From Microcella frigidaquae (GTDB taxonomy: Bacteria; Actinomycetota; Actinomycetes; Actinomycetales; Microbacteriaceae), in assembly GCF_014200395.1 (NCBI RefSeq), contig NZ_JACHBS010000001.1, positions 1,922,001 to 1,986,000 of the forward strand: a DNA stretch of 64,000 nucleotides, read 5' to 3'. The notes beneath the pieces are model-generated. The model had not been told where the DNA came from, made no database searches, and saw only the letters and a list, made by a program, of their open reading frames with translations. Positions 18,512 to 27,815 of this stretch are shown piece after piece (position 1 is the stretch's first letter; each line of letters starts with the position of its first letter). Both the position numbers and the translations under genes were made by a program.

Positions 18512-19612
18512 GTGAACATCAAGCGTGCGGGCAGCGTTGCTGCCATGGCCGTCGTCGGTGCTCTTGTTCTGAGCGCCTGCGCGGCGAACGAGGGCGAGGC
18601 GCCCGAGGAGACCGGCGCGAGCCTCAGCGGCACCCTGGTCGGTGCCGGCTCGTCGGCCGTCGGCGCGGCGCAGGAGAGCTGGATCGCGGCCTTCCAGACC
18701 GCGAACCCCGACGTCACCGTCAGCTACGACCCCACCGGCTCGGGCGCGGGTCGCGAGACCTTCGCGGGCGGCGGCTCGGACTTCGCTGGCACCGACCGGG
18801 CGTTCAACGACGAGGAGCTCAACGGCGGCGTCGAGTTCGTGGGCTGCGCCCCCGACTCGGGCATCGTGCAGCTTCCGCTCTACATCTCGCCGATCGCCGT
18901 CATCTTCCAGCTCGAGGGCATCGACTCGCTCAACATGACCGCCGACGTGATCGCGGGCATCTTCGCCGAGCAGATCACCAACTGGAACGACCCGGCCATC
19001 GCCGCCCTCAACGAGGGTGTCGAGCTGCCCGACCTGGCCATCACGCCGGTTCACCGCTCGGACGACTCGGGCACCACCGAGAACTTCACCGACTACCTCG
19101 CCCAGGCCGCTCCCTCGGTGTGGACCTACGAGGCCGACGGCGTGTGGCCGCTCGACTCGGGTGAGGCTGCTCAGGGCACCTCGGGTGTTGTCGACGCCGT
19201 CACCAACGGCACCGGCACCATCGGCTACGCCGACGCCTCGCGCGCCGGTGACCTCGGCACCGTCTCGGTGGGCGTGGGCGACGAGTTCGTGCCCTTCTCG
19301 CCGGAGGCCGCCGCGGCCGTCGTCGACGCCTCGCCGTTCGTCGAGGGTCGCGCCGACTACGACCTGAGCATCGAGCTGGCCCGCGACACCACCGAGTCGG
19401 GCGTGTACCCCGTCGTGCTCGTCGCGTACCTGGTGGCCTGCGAGACCTACACCGACCCGGCCAAGGCCGAGCTGGTGAAGGCCTACTTCACCTACATGGC
19501 CAGCCCCGAGGGCCAGGCCGACGCTCAGGCCGGCGCGGGCTCGGCCCCGATCTCGGCCGCGCTCTTCGAGCGCGTGACCGCCGCGATCGAGGTCATCGGC
19601 GCCGCCGAGTAA
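18512..19612 (+). CDS. pstS: Phosphate ABC transporter, substrate-binding lipoprotein
   Basis: 366 aa, GTG start behind AGAAAGGGA. The signal peptide has the lipobox LSAC (Cys23). The mature PBP-like domain has the phosphate-binding elements GAGSSAVGAAQESW, DPTGSGAGRETFAGG, ITNWNDPAIAALN and RSDDSGTTENFTDYL. It captures phosphate at the cell surface for PstCAB. It is the first gene of pstSCAB, under a PHO box. Confidence 0.96.
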   Translation: MNIKRAGSVAAMAVVGALVLSACAANEGEAPEETGASLSGTLVGAGSSAVGAAQESWIAAFQTANPDVTVSYDPTGSGAGRETFAGGGSDFAGTDRAFNDEELNGGVEFVGCAPDSGIVQLPLYISPIAVIFQLEGIDSLNMTADVIAGIFAEQITNWNDPAIAALNEGVELPDLAITPVHRSDDSGTTENFTDYLAQAAPSVWTYEADGVWPLDSGEAAQGTSGVVDAVTNGTGTIGYADASRAGDLGTVSVGVGDEFVPFSPEAAAAVVDASPFVEGRADYDLSIELARDTTESGVYPVVLVAYLVACETYTDPAKAELVKAYFTYMASPEGQADAQAGAGSAPISAALFERVTAAIEVIGAAE

Positions 19613-19742
19613 CCGGAAGCACTAGCACCATCGACGGCGTGGGGTGCGGATGCGGTTGCCTCCGCACCCCACGCCCGTCAGACTGAACCCGCAGCACCCA
19701 GACGCTCCTCTGCTTCAGACCCCCCGGAAGGATCCCGCCTCG

Positions 19743-20714
19743 ATGTCTGCCACCGAAGCGACAGAGCCCACCGAAGCGGCACAGCAGAGAACGCCCCTCC
19801 GCGCGAAGCAGCGCCTCGGCGACATCGTCTTCTCGCGAGCGGCCCTGATCTCGGGCTCTGCGATCCTCCTCATCCTCGCTCTCGTCGCGATCTTCCTCGT
19901 CGCCCAGAGCCTCCCCGCCGTCGTCGCCGATCCCGGCGACTTCATCGGCAAGCCGGCGAGTCTGTGGGACTACGTCTGGCCCCTCGTCTTCGGCACGCTG
20001 TGGTCGGCGACGCTCGCCCTCGTCATGGCGCTCCCTCTCGCGATCGGCATCGCGCTCTTCATCTCGCACTACGCCCCGCGGCGCCTGGCTCAGCTGCTCG
20101 GCTACATCATCGACCTGCTCGCCGCGGTGCCCTCGGTCGTCTACGGGCTCTGGGGCATCGGCGTGCTCGCCCCGGCCGTGCTGCCGGCCTACCAGTGGCT
20201 CACCGAGAACCTGGGCTGGATCCCCTTCTTCGCCGGCCCGGTGTCGGGCACGGGCCGCACGATCCTCACCGCCGCGATCGTGCTCGGGGTGATGATCCTG
20301 CCGGTGATGACCGCCATCTGCCGCGAGATCTTCCTCCAGACCCCGGTGCTGCACGAGGAGGCGGCGCTCGCCCTGGGGGCAACGCGCTGGGAGATGATCA
20401 CGATGGCGGTGCTGCCGTTCGGCCGCCCGGGCATCATCTCGGGCGCCATGCTCGGCCTCGGCCGGGCGCTCGGCGAGACGATGGCGGTCGCCATGGTGCT
20501 GTCGCCGCAGGCGATCATCACCTTCGCCCTGCTGCAGTCGGCCAACCCGAACACGATCGCCGCGAACATCGCCCTGAGCTTCCCCGAGTCGTACGGGGTC
20601 AACGTGAACCTGCTGATCTTCACCGGCCTCGTGCTCTTCCTCATCACGCTCGCCGTCAACTCGATCGCGCGCTACATCGTCAACCGCCGCAAAGACTTCT
20701 CGGGAGCGAACTGA
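19743..20714 (+). CDS. pstC: Phosphate ABC transporter permease PstC
   Basis: 323 aa from ATG 19743, which has a GGAAGGA ribosome site; in-frame reading extends to 19644 without one. Six membrane helices are predicted. The binding-protein-dependent permease signature (EEAALALGATRWEMITMAVLP, about residues 205-225) contacts PstB. The 130-base gap after pstS includes the sequence GGGGTGCGGATGC facing GCCTCCGCACCCC, a hairpin that could reduce read-through and set the usual PstS excess. Confidence 0.95.
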   Translation: MSATEATEPTEAAQQRTPLRAKQRLGDIVFSRAALISGSAILLILALVAIFLVAQSLPAVVADPGDFIGKPASLWDYVWPLVFGTLWSATLALVMALPLAIGIALFISHYAPRRLAQLLGYIIDLLAAVPSVVYGLWGIGVLAPAVLPAYQWLTENLGWIPFFAGPVSGTGRTILTAAIVLGVMILPVMTAICREIFLQTPVLHEEAALALGATRWEMITMAVLPFGRPGIISGAMLGLGRALGETMAVAMVLSPQAIITFALLQSANPNTIAANIALSFPESYGVNVNLLIFTGLVLFLITLAVNSIARYIVNRRKDFSGAN

Positions 20715-20715
20715 G

Positions 20716-21795
20716 ATGACCGCGACCCAGGCTCCGGCCGGCATCACCAACAGCCTCACCCAGGGGCGCCTGCACCCGCGCACGCCGTGGGTGATCCTCG
20801 GGCTATCGCTGACGGCCGCGGCCGGCATCGTCTCGCTGATCTCCGCCTCCACCGACTCCGCGTTCTCGCTCGTCGGCACGGTGGCCCTCGGCGCGCTGTT
20901 CTACCTGGTGATGGTGGTCGTCATCAGCCGCCAGGTCGAGGGCTCGCGCCAGGCCACTGACCGCTTCGTGACGGCGCTCGTCACCGGCGCCTTCCTCGTC
21001 GCGATGACCCCGCTCGTGTCGCTGCTGTTCACGGTCGTCGTCAACGGCTCTGCGCGCTTCGATGTGCAGTTCTTCACCAGCTCGATGCGCAACGTCGTCG
21101 GCGAGGGGGGCGGCGCGATCCACGCGATCGTCGGCACGCTCCTCATGACCGGCACCGCGGCCATCATCTCGATCCCGATCGGTCTGCTCACCGCGATCTA
21201 CCTCGTCGAGTACGGCCGCGGCCCCCTGGCCCGGGCGATCACGTTCTTCGTCGACGTCATGACGGGCATCCCCTCGATCGTCGCCGGCCTGTTCGCCTAC
21301 GCACTGTTCGCCCTGTTCTTCGACCCGGGCATCCGCATGGGCTTCGCCGGGGCCATCGCACTCTCCGTGCTGATGATCCCCGTCGTCGTGCGCTCGTGCG
21401 AGGAGATGCTCCGCGTCGTGCCGAACGAGCTGCGCGAGGCCTCGTACGCGCTCGGCGTGCCCAAGTGGCTGACGATCCTCAACGTCGTGCTGCCCACCTC
21501 GGCCGCGGGCATCGCGACCGGCATCATGCTCTCGATCGCCCGTGTCATCGGCGAGACAGCGCCGCTGCTCATCGTCGCCGGGTTCTCGCAGAGCATGAAC
21601 TACAACCTGTTCGCCGACCGCATGCAGTCGCTGCCGGTGTTCGTGTTTACCTCGTACTCCATCCAGGGTGTCGACACCCAGGCCTACCTCGACCGCGCCT
21701 GGGCGGGCGCGCTCACGCTCATCCTGATCGTGATGCTGCTCAACCTGATCGCCCGCCTGATCGCCCGCTTCTTCGCCCCCAAGCTCGGCCGCTGA
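20716..21795 (+). CDS. pstA: Phosphate ABC transporter permease PstA
   Basis: 359 aa, the second permease subunit. An N-terminal extension with two or three extra hydrophobic segments precedes the core permease domain (about residues 130-350), with the loop LREASYALGVPKWLTILNVV. It begins one base after the pstC stop codon, so the two are translationally coupled. Confidence 0.95.
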   Translation: MTATQAPAGITNSLTQGRLHPRTPWVILGLSLTAAAGIVSLISASTDSAFSLVGTVALGALFYLVMVVVISRQVEGSRQATDRFVTALVTGAFLVAMTPLVSLLFTVVVNGSARFDVQFFTSSMRNVVGEGGGAIHAIVGTLLMTGTAAIISIPIGLLTAIYLVEYGRGPLARAITFFVDVMTGIPSIVAGLFAYALFALFFDPGIRMGFAGAIALSVLMIPVVVRSCEEMLRVVPNELREASYALGVPKWLTILNVVLPTSAAGIATGIMLSIARVIGETAPLLIVAGFSQSMNYNLFADRMQSLPVFVFTSYSIQGVDTQAYLDRAWAGALTLILIVMLLNLIARLIARFFAPKLGR

Positions 21796-21825
21796 GCCCC
21801 CTACCGATCGAAGGAACCCGCACTC

Positions 21826-22605
21826 GTGTCCAAGCGCATCGAAGTCAACGACCTCAACGTCTACTACGGCAAGTTCAAGGCCGTCGAGGACGTCACTATG
21901 GTCATCGAGCCCCGCAGCGTGACCGCCTTCATCGGCCCCTCGGGCTGCGGCAAGTCGACCTTCATCCGCACGCTCAACCGCATGCATGAGGTGATCCCGG
22001 GCGCCTACGTCGAGGGCCAGGTGCTCGTCGACGGCGATGACCTGTACGGCCCCGGCGTCGACCCGGTGCTCGTGCGCCGCCAGGTCGGCATGGTGTTCCA
22101 GCGCCCCAACCCCTTCCCGACCATGTCGATCCGCGACAACGTGCTCGCCGGTGTGAAGCTCAACAACCGTCGTATCAGCAAGACCGACGCCGACGACCTC
22201 GTCGAGAAGTCGCTGCGCGGCGCCAACCTCTGGAACGAGGTCAAGGACCGCCTCGAGCGCCCCGGCTCGAGCATCTCGGGCGGCCAGCAGCAGCGTCTCT
22301 GCATCGCTCGCGCGATCGCCGTCGAGCCCGAGGTGATCCTCATGGACGAGCCCTGCTCGGCCCTCGACCCGATCTCGACGCTCGCCATCGAAGACCTCAT
22401 CGAAGAGCTCAAGCAGAACTACACGATCGTCATCGTCACCCACAACATGCAGCAGGCCAGCCGCGTGAGCGACAAGACGGCGTTCTTCAACATCGCCGGC
22501 ACCGGCAAGCCGGGCAAGCTCATCGAGTACGACGACACCTCGGTGATCTTCTCGAACCCGAGCGTCAAGGACACCGAGGACTACGTCTCGGGCAAGTTCG
22601 GGTAG
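21826..22605 (+). CDS. pstB: Phosphate ABC transporter ATP-binding protein PstB
   Basis: 259 aa, GTG start with GAAGGAA. Walker A is GPSGCGKST (about residues 36-44), the ABC signature is [15 protein letters not shown] and Walker B is [13 protein letters not shown]. It supplies the energy for phosphate import. It is the last gene of the pst operon and converges on glnR. Confidence 0.97.
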   Translation: MSKRIEVNDLNVYYGKFKAVEDVTMVIEPRSVTAFIGPSGCGKSTFIRTLNRMHEVIPGAYVEGQVLVDGDDLYGPGVDPVLVRRQVGMVFQRPNPFPTMSIRDNVLAGVKLNNRRISKTDADDLVEKSLRGANLWNEVKDRLERPGSSISGGQQQRLCIARAIAVEPEVILMDEPCSALDPISTLAIEDLIEELKQNYTIVIVTHNMQQASRVSDKTAFFNIAGTGKPGKLIEYDDTSVIFSNPSVKDTEDYVSGKFG

Positions 22606-22649
22606 ACCTGCGCCGGGCGGCCGGGCTTGCGGGGTGACGACGCGCGCCG

Positions 22650-23342
22650 TCAGGCGTCGACCGACTCCGTCGCCGGTTCGCTGTCATCCTCGTGCAGCGT
22701 GAAGCGGTAGCCGACGTTGCGCACCGTGCCGATCAGCGACTCCATGTCTCCGAGCTTCGCGCGCAGGCGCCGCACGTGCACGTCGACGGTGCGGGTGCCG
22801 CCGAAGTAGTCGTAGCCCCACACCTCGCTCAGCAGCTGCTCGCGCGTGAAGACGCGGCTCGGGTGCGTCGCGAGGAACCGCAGCAGCTCGAACTCCTTAA
22901 ACGTGAGGTCGAGCGGCCGGCCGTTGACCTTGGCCGAGTAGCTGGCCTCGTCGATGACCACCCCGGAGGCGCGGATCATCGACGACCCCTGGTCGCGATC
23001 CTGGCGCCCGATGGCGAGCCGGATGCGCGCATCCACCTCGGCCGGCCCCGCCGAGTCGAGCAGCACGTCGTCGATGCCCCACTCCGCGTTCACCGCGGTC
23101 AGGCCGCCCTCGGTGAGCACCACGATGATCGGCGAGCCCGCCCCCGTGGTCGTCAGGATCTTGCAGAGCGACTTGGCGCTCGCGAGGTCGGCGCGGGCAT
23201 CCACCAGGATGATGTCGGCCGGGGGCGCGCCGACGAGCGCCGCGGGCTGGGCGGGGATCCGCCGCACGCGGTGGCTGAGCAGCCCCAAAGCCGGCAGAAC
23301 GTCGCTGTCCACCTGCGAGGTCAGGATCAACAGCTGCGCCAT
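22650..23342 (-). CDS. glnR: GlnR-type orphan OmpR-family nitrogen regulator
   Basis: 230 aa. The atypical receiver half (residues 1-110) carries [20 protein letters not shown] and [17 protein letters not shown], as in actinobacterial GlnR. The C-terminal winged helix has [20 protein letters not shown] and [20 protein letters not shown]. GlnR is not activated by a classical kinase and controls nitrogen assimilation genes. No sensor kinase gene is adjacent. Its place beside pst fits the known GlnR-PhoP cross-talk, though that is inference for this organism. Confidence 0.92.
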   Translation of the reverse strand: MAQLLILTSQVDSDVLPALGLLSHRVRRIPAQPAALVGAPPADIILVDARADLASAKSLCKILTTTGAGSPIIVVLTEGGLTAVNAEWGIDDVLLDSAGPAEVDARIRLAIGRQDRDQGSSMIRASGVVIDEASYSAKVNGRPLDLTFKEFELLRFLATHPSRVFTREQLLSEVWGYDYFGGTRTVDVHVRRLRAKLGDMESLIGTVRNVGYRFTLHEDDSEPATESVDA

Positions 23343-23379
23343 GGGCCCTCCCGGTGTCCCGCACAGTCTACAAGCGCCC

Positions 23380-23385
23380 TAGCAT
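23380..23385 (+). promoter_or_regulatory. -10 box, leaderless type
   Basis: TAGCAT lies six bases before ATG 23392 of the small membrane protein. Confidence 0.55.
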
Positions 23386-23391
23386 GGGGGC

Positions 23392-23655
23392 ATGTCCCGC
23401 ACGATCGCGACCGCGTTGCCCGTCTGGGTGGTCGTCGCGGGTGCCGCCGTCGCGGTCGCGCTGCTGGTGCCGCGCGATCAGTGGTGGGGCATCCTGCCGG
23501 TCATCGCGGCCGGCGCCACGTTGCTGACGTTCGTGATCCAGGTGAGCCTGCAGTCGAAGGACGGCCTGGTCACCCGCATGCTCGTCACCGTGTCGGGGGT
23601 CTTCGTGCTGCTCGCCGCGGCCTCGCTCATCACGCTGCTGCTCGCGGGCTTCTAG
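23392..23655 (+). CDS. Small membrane protein of unknown function
   Basis: 87 aa with three hydrophobic segments (about residues 8-26, 32-50 and 62-86). The helices are joined by very short loops, and a QVSLQSKDGLVTRMLV stretch lies before the last helix. No known domain is seen. It lies divergently from glnR and directly before another tiny membrane protein. Confidence 0.7.
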   Translation: MSRTIATALPVWVVVAGAAVAVALLVPRDQWWGILPVIAAGATLLTFVIQVSLQSKDGLVTRMLVTVSGVFVLLAAASLITLLLAGF

Positions 23656-23680
23656 GGGCTTCTCGCAGTCTCTCCCGGCG

Positions 23681-23686
23681 TAGACT
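23681..23686 (+). promoter_or_regulatory. -10 box of the 36-residue protein gene, leaderless type
   Basis: TAGACT lies six bases before ATG 23693. Confidence 0.6.
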
Positions 23687-23692
23687 GGGCAC

Positions 23693-23803
23693 ATGCTCAT
23701 CGCTCTGGAGTTCTTCTTCCTCGGCCTCCTCGGCCTAGCGACGATCGCCATCGGCCTCGTCTCGGCGGTCGTGCTCGTCAACCTGTACCGCGGCCAGCGC
23801 TGA
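23693..23803 (+). CDS. 36-residue single-helix membrane protein
   Basis: This short frame reads MLIALEFFFLGLLGLATIAI followed by a second hydrophobic stretch and the basic end LYRGQR. It is a membrane miniprotein with a cytoplasmic basic tail. It is supported by a well-placed TAGACT box six bases before the ATG and by tight packing (13 bases to the next start). Its function is unknown; similar tiny proteins sit before nitrobindin/YgfZ genes in related actinobacteria as far as I recall. Confidence 0.65.
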   Translation: MLIALEFFFLGLLGLATIAIGLVSAVVLVNLYRGQR

Positions 23804-23816
23804 TCGCGCCGGCCCC

Positions 23817-24413
23817 GTGATCACCCTCGACACGAACCTGCCGGCCGAGCTCGCCCCGCTCGCCTGGCTGATCGGCGTCTGGGACGGCACCGGGGTCGTC
23901 CACTACCGCGACGGCGATCGCACCCGCACCCACGAGTTCGGGCAGCGCGTGAGCTTCAGCCACGACGGCCTCAACTACCTGAACTACTCGTCGACCACCT
24001 GGCTGCTCGACGACGAGAACACGCCGCTGAACGCCGAAGCCGGCTACTGGCGCCTGCACCGCCCCTCTGCCGCGGGCGATCCCGGCCCGGGCATGCTGCC
24101 CGGCGACGGGCCGCGGCCGTTCGCGACCGCTGAGCAGGTCGAGACCCTCCGGGCCGAGCACGGCGGCTTCGACGTCGAGGTCGCGCTGATCCACCCGAGC
24201 GGCATCAGCGAGCTCTACCTCGGCCGCACCGCGGGCGCCCGCATCGACCTGCAGACCGACGCCGTCATGCGCTCGGCCAGCGCCAAGGAGTACTCGGCCG
24301 CCACCCGCCTCTACGGGCTCGTCGACGGCAAACTCCTCTGGGCGTGGGATATCGCCGCGCTCGGCAACGACCTCCGCACCCACGCCTCCGGAACGCTGAC
24401 CCGCGATGGCTGA
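23817..24413 (+). CDS. FABP/nitrobindin-like heme-binding protein
   Basis: 198 aa, GTG start. A ten-strand beta-barrel family (DUF1794/THAP4-like). The signature GVWDGTG (G-x-W-x-G-x-G, about residues 21-27) is present, together with HEFGQRVSFSHDG and a C-terminal LLWAWDIAALGNDLRTHASG. Members bind heme and handle nitric oxide or peroxynitrite. An insertion around residues 80-100 (RPSAAGDPGPGMLPGDGPRP) lengthens a loop. It overlaps the YgfZ-like gene by eight bases. Confidence 0.85.
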   Translation: MITLDTNLPAELAPLAWLIGVWDGTGVVHYRDGDRTRTHEFGQRVSFSHDGLNYLNYSSTTWLLDDENTPLNAEAGYWRLHRPSAAGDPGPGMLPGDGPRPFATAEQVETLRAEHGGFDVEVALIHPSGISELYLGRTAGARIDLQTDAVMRSASAKEYSAATRLYGLVDGKLLWAWDIAALGNDLRTHASGTLTRDG

Positions 24414-25587
24414 GCTGTCGTCCGGCCCCTCGCCGCTGCTCGGGCTTCCCGGTGCCGTCGCCGGCTCCGCGCCGGCCGCGACCGCGACGGCGGCGCACTA
24501 CGGCGACCCGGTCGCCGAGCAGCGGATGCTCGCCGCCGGCCGCGCGATCGTCGACCTCTCCGACCGCGGCGTGGTGACCGTGACCGGCCTCGACCGGCTC
24601 ACCTGGCTCGACTCGCTCACCTCGCAGTCGCTCGCCGGGCTCGAGCCGAGCGTCGGCGCCGAGACGCTGCTGCTCGACCCGAACGGACGGCTCGAGCACA
24701 GCATCCGCGTCATCGACGATGGCACCACCGCGTGGCTGCTGATCGACGGCCCGCAGGCCGCGCCGCTCGCCGCCTGGCTCGACCGCATGCGGTTCATGAT
24801 GCGCGTGGAGGTCGCCGACGCGTCGGGGGAGTGGGCGACGCTCGGGCAGCTGCTGCCCGCGGGTGCCGATGCCGGAGCTGGTGCCGGAGCTGATGGAGGC
24901 GCCGACGCACCGCTCGTCGCCCCCGCCGCGCCGAACGGTGTGCCGCTGCTGTGGCGCGACCCCTGGGCGGCCGTGCAGGCCGGCGGCTGGCAGTACGCCG
25001 CCGCCGACGAGCACCCCGCCGCCGACTTCCCCGCCGTCGAGCTGCTCGTCGAGCGCGCGCGACTCGCGGAGGTCGCCGACGCCGCGCGCGCGGGCACGCT
25101 CCCCCTCGCCGGCGCGCTCGCCCTCGAGGCGCTCCGCATCGCCGCCTGGCGGCCCCGCATGACCGAGGTCGACGAGCGCGGGATCCCGCACGAGGTCGAC
25201 TGGCTGCGCTCGGCCGTTCACCTCACGAAGGGCTGCTACCGCGGCCAGGAGACGGTCGCCAAGGTGCACAACCTCGGCCACCCGCCGCGCCGCCTCGTGC
25301 TGCTGCACCTCGACGGCTCCGACGCTCTGCTGCCCGAGCCCGGCGCGGAGGTGCGCGCCGGCGACGCGGTCGTCGGCACCCTCACCGCCGCGGCGCGGCA
25401 CCACGAGCTCGGGCCGATCGCGCTCGCCCTCGTCAAGCGCGGCCTCGATCCGGCCGCGGCGCTCGTCGTCGAGGCGGAAGGCACTCCGATCGCCGCCGCG
25501 CAGCAGGTGATCGTGCCTCCCGACGCCGGTGCCACCGCGAACGTGCCGCGCATCCCGCGCCTCGGCGCGGTGCCGCGCGCAACCTGA
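24406..25587 (+). CDS. Folate-binding YgfZ/GcvT-like protein
   Basis: 393 aa. GcvT-type domain 1 and the diagnostic motif KGCYRGQE (about residues 274-281) identify the YgfZ family, which acts with tetrahydrofolate in iron-sulfur cluster assembly or repair. The end contains the beta-barrel domain typical of GcvT-like proteins. An odd insertion rich in Ala, Gly and Asp (about residues 151-166) is coded by repeats of GCCGGAGCTG. Translation overlaps that of the nitrobindin-like gene, which suggests a shared role in heme/Fe-S maintenance. Confidence 0.9.
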   Translation: MAELSSGPSPLLGLPGAVAGSAPAATATAAHYGDPVAEQRMLAAGRAIVDLSDRGVVTVTGLDRLTWLDSLTSQSLAGLEPSVGAETLLLDPNGRLEHSIRVIDDGTTAWLLIDGPQAAPLAAWLDRMRFMMRVEVADASGEWATLGQLLPAGADAGAGAGADGGADAPLVAPAAPNGVPLLWRDPWAAVQAGGWQYAAADEHPAADFPAVELLVERARLAEVADAARAGTLPLAGALALEALRIAAWRPRMTEVDERGIPHEVDWLRSAVHLTKGCYRGQETVAKVHNLGHPPRRLVLLHLDGSDALLPEPGAEVRAGDAVVGTLTAAARHHELGPIALALVKRGLDPAAALVVEAEGTPIAAAQQVIVPPDAGATANVPRIPRLGAVPRAT

Positions 25588-25604
25588 GCCGGGCGGCGGT
25601 CGGC

Positions 25605-26705
25605 ATGAGCGAGGGCGGCGCGGAGCTGCGGCGGCTGGAGCGCCGCATCCGTCTGCGCTTGGATGCCCGCACCGCGCTCGACCGCGCCCTGCGCTCGCTG
25701 CCCGCCATCGGCCAGATCGTCGTCGCGGCGACGCTGGCCTACCTACTGGCGCGGGGGCTGCTCGGGCACGAGCTGCCGCTCGTCGCCGTCACCGTGACGA
25801 TCGTGTCGCTCGGCCTCGCGCGCGACACCACCCCGCGCCGGGTCGCCGAGACCGTCGTCGGCATGAACATCGGCATCGCGATTGCCGCCCTCCTCGTGCA
25901 GGGGATCGGCCGCGGCGCGTGGCAGATCGCGGTGATCCTCGCCGTCACCCTCGTGATCGCCCGCCTGCTCTCGCCCTCCGCGCCGTTCGCGATCGCCGCC
26001 GGCGTGCAGTCGATGCTCGTCGCCGTGCTGCCGTCGCCCGACGGCGGGGTGTTCGCCCGCAGCCTCGACGGGCTCATCGGCGGAGCGGTCGCGCTGCTCA
26101 TCACGGCGCTGATCCCGCGTTTCGACCTGCTGCGCCCGCGTGGAGAGGTCGCCGCCCTGTACTCGCTGCTCGATCAGGCCGCGACGGGTATGCACGACGC
26201 CCTGCGGCTCGGCGACGCGGCCGCCGCCGAGCTCGCTCTCGCGCGCAGCCGCCGCACCCAGTCGCTGCTCGACGACTGGAGCCGCGGGCTCGACAGTGCG
26301 CGGGCCGTCGCGGCTGTGTCGCCCTGGCTGCGGCGCCAGCGGCACCGGCTGGCCGAGGAGTCCGCCCTGCAGCAGGTCAGTGACCTCGTCACGCGGCACG
26401 TGCGGGCGCTCGCGCGCCGGGTCGAGGTTGTCGCCCGCGACGGGGTGCCCCGCCCGCTGCTCGCCGAGCTGCTCGCCCAGGCCGCGGAGCTGCTGCGGCT
26501 GCTCGCCCGCAGCAGCGATGACGAGGCCGCCCGCTACGCCGCCCGTGCCGTCGCGGCGGGGCTCGCCGCCCGCTGCGCGCCCACCGCGGTCGACGGGGTC
26601 GCCGACCAGGTTGTCGTCGTGCTGCTGCGCCCGCTCACCTTCGACGTGCTCGTGCACCTCGGCACCCCGCCCGACGACGCACGCGCCCTGCTGCCCCCGC
26701 TCTGA
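25605..26705 (+). CDS. FUSC-family / aromatic-acid-exporter-like membrane protein
   Basis: 366 aa from ATG 25605. Residues about 30-165 hold five or six membrane helices, including the FUSC-like pattern LPLVAVTVTIVSLGLARDTT followed by RRVAETVVG. The C-terminal half is a helical cytoplasmic region resembling the ArAE_2 arrangement. Such proteins export aromatic or other small acids, but the substrate here is unknown. A palindromic element follows the stop after 47 bases. Confidence 0.8.
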   Translation: MSEGGAELRRLERRIRLRLDARTALDRALRSLPAIGQIVVAATLAYLLARGLLGHELPLVAVTVTIVSLGLARDTTPRRVAETVVGMNIGIAIAALLVQGIGRGAWQIAVILAVTLVIARLLSPSAPFAIAAGVQSMLVAVLPSPDGGVFARSLDGLIGGAVALLITALIPRFDLLRPRGEVAALYSLLDQAATGMHDALRLGDAAAAELALARSRRTQSLLDDWSRGLDSARAVAAVSPWLRRQRHRLAEESALQQVSDLVTRHVRALARRVEVVARDGVPRPLLAELLAQAAELLRLLARSSDDEAARYAARAVAAGLAARCAPTAVDGVADQVVVVLLRPLTFDVLVHLGTPPDDARALLPPL

Positions 26706-26752
26706 GCCGCGCGGGGAGCCCGGCTCGCGCGCCCGCACCCCGACAGTCGCCG

Positions 26753-26841
26753 TGCCACAAATCACGGAGTCTTGGGAAGGGGAGGGGCACTTTCGCGCGT
26801 GAGATACCCGAGCGTGCACCGAAAGTCCGTGATTCGTCACA
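26753..26841. repeat. Palindromic element copy 2 (89 bp)
   Basis: The left arm TGCCACAAATCACGGA (26753-26768) pairs with TCCGTGATTCGTCACA (26826-26841) with two mismatches. Just inside, CTTTCG (26790) and CGAAAG (26820) form a second stem. Otherwise the interior is unlike the other copies. It lies after the FUSC gene and before the DUF559 gene. Confidence 0.88.
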
Positions 26842-26920
26842 CGGCTCCTCCCGTATGGGAGGCGGCTCGTCATCGCTCACCGGTTTCGACGACGTGCGGC
26901 GGGGGCGCCCGCAGCCCGCC

Positions 26921-26926
26921 GACACT
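26921..26926 (+). promoter_or_regulatory. Possible -10 box of the DUF559 gene
   Basis: GACACT lies six bases before ATG 26933. It fits the local leaderless pattern except for its first base. Confidence 0.35.
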
Positions 26927-26932
26927 GCGGCG

Positions 26933-27778
26933 ATGCGACGCCTCACCACTCTGGCCGCCGAGCGCGGCGGACTCATCCCGACCTTTCGACTGCGGCAGAG
27001 CGGGCTCTCGCCTCGACGAATCGCCGCCCTCTGCCATGCGGGCCAGCTCACGCGCGTGCGACACGGCTGGTACGTGCTCCCCGGCACGCCGAACCCTGTC
27101 GTCGAGGCCGTCCGCGTCGGCGGGCAGCTCACGTGTTCCACCGCGCTCGCCCTGCACGGGGTGTGGGTGCATGCCGCACCCTGCATCCACGTCGCCGTCA
27201 ACCGGCACGCCACACAGTTGCGGTCGGCGAGCGACCCGCGTCGCCGACTCGAGCCGCTCGACCCTGACGTCGTCGTGCACTGGCGGAGGGCATCCACCGC
27301 GACGACCTCGATGGTCTCGTCGGTCGCCGACGCGATCGACGACTACGCGCGGTGTGCCCCGCTCGAGCATCGAGCGGTCGCCGTCGATAGCGCATTGCAT
27401 CGCGGAGTGCTGTCCCCTCAGCACCCGGCCGCGGTCGCGCTGCGCCCGCTCGGCGTCATCGGCATCTGCGAGTCAGGCACCGAGACGGTCTTCTGGCTGC
27501 GGATGCGGCGCCACAGTCTGCCCGTCACCCGCCAGGTGCGCATCCCGTCTGTGGGGCGGGTCGACTTCCTGATCGGGGAGCGGCTCGTCATCGAAGTTGA
27601 CGGGCGGGAGTTCCACGACCGCGAATCGTCCTTCGACCACGACCGCGATCGAGACGCGCAGTTGTCGATTCTCGGGTACCGCGTGCTGCGGTTCTCGTAC
27701 CGCCAGGTCTTCGACCGCTGGGACACCGTCGAGGCCGCAGTGCTTGCGGCCATCGGGCGCGGCGACCACCTGCCGTGA
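26933..27778 (+). CDS. AbiEi-like antitoxin domain fused to a DUF559 (Vsr-like) nuclease domain
   Basis: 281 aa. The N-terminus (about residues 1-60: ERGGLIPTFRLRQSGLSPRR then TRVRHGWYVL) is the winged-helix domain of AbiEi-family antitoxins and related regulators. The C-terminus (about residues 185-275) is a DUF559 PD-(D/E)xK fold related to Vsr endonuclease: VDFLIGERLVIEVDG (D and E-x-D core), HDRDRDAQLSILGYRVLRFS. ATG 26933 begins the HTH exactly; a start at 26855 would add a Gly/Ser-rich tail. No toxin gene is adjacent. Two palindromic elements flank it. The role is unknown; the family is common in actinobacteria. Confidence 0.82.
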   Translation: MRRLTTLAAERGGLIPTFRLRQSGLSPRRIAALCHAGQLTRVRHGWYVLPGTPNPVVEAVRVGGQLTCSTALALHGVWVHAAPCIHVAVNRHATQLRSASDPRRRLEPLDPDVVVHWRRASTATTSMVSSVADAIDDYARCAPLEHRAVAVDSALHRGVLSPQHPAAVALRPLGVIGICESGTETVFWLRMRRHSLPVTRQVRIPSVGRVDFLIGERLVIEVDGREFHDRESSFDHDRDRDAQLSILGYRVLRFSYRQVFDRWDTVEAAVLAAIGRGDHLP

Positions 27779-27815
27779 CGCGCGGCGCGAGGCGACCGGT
27801 TGAGTGAGCTGCCGC

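Noticed and set aside
26933..27778. AbiE toxin-antitoxin system
   Set aside because: Only the AbiEi-like HTH is present and it is fused to a DUF559 domain; no AbiEii nucleotidyltransferase gene is adjacent.
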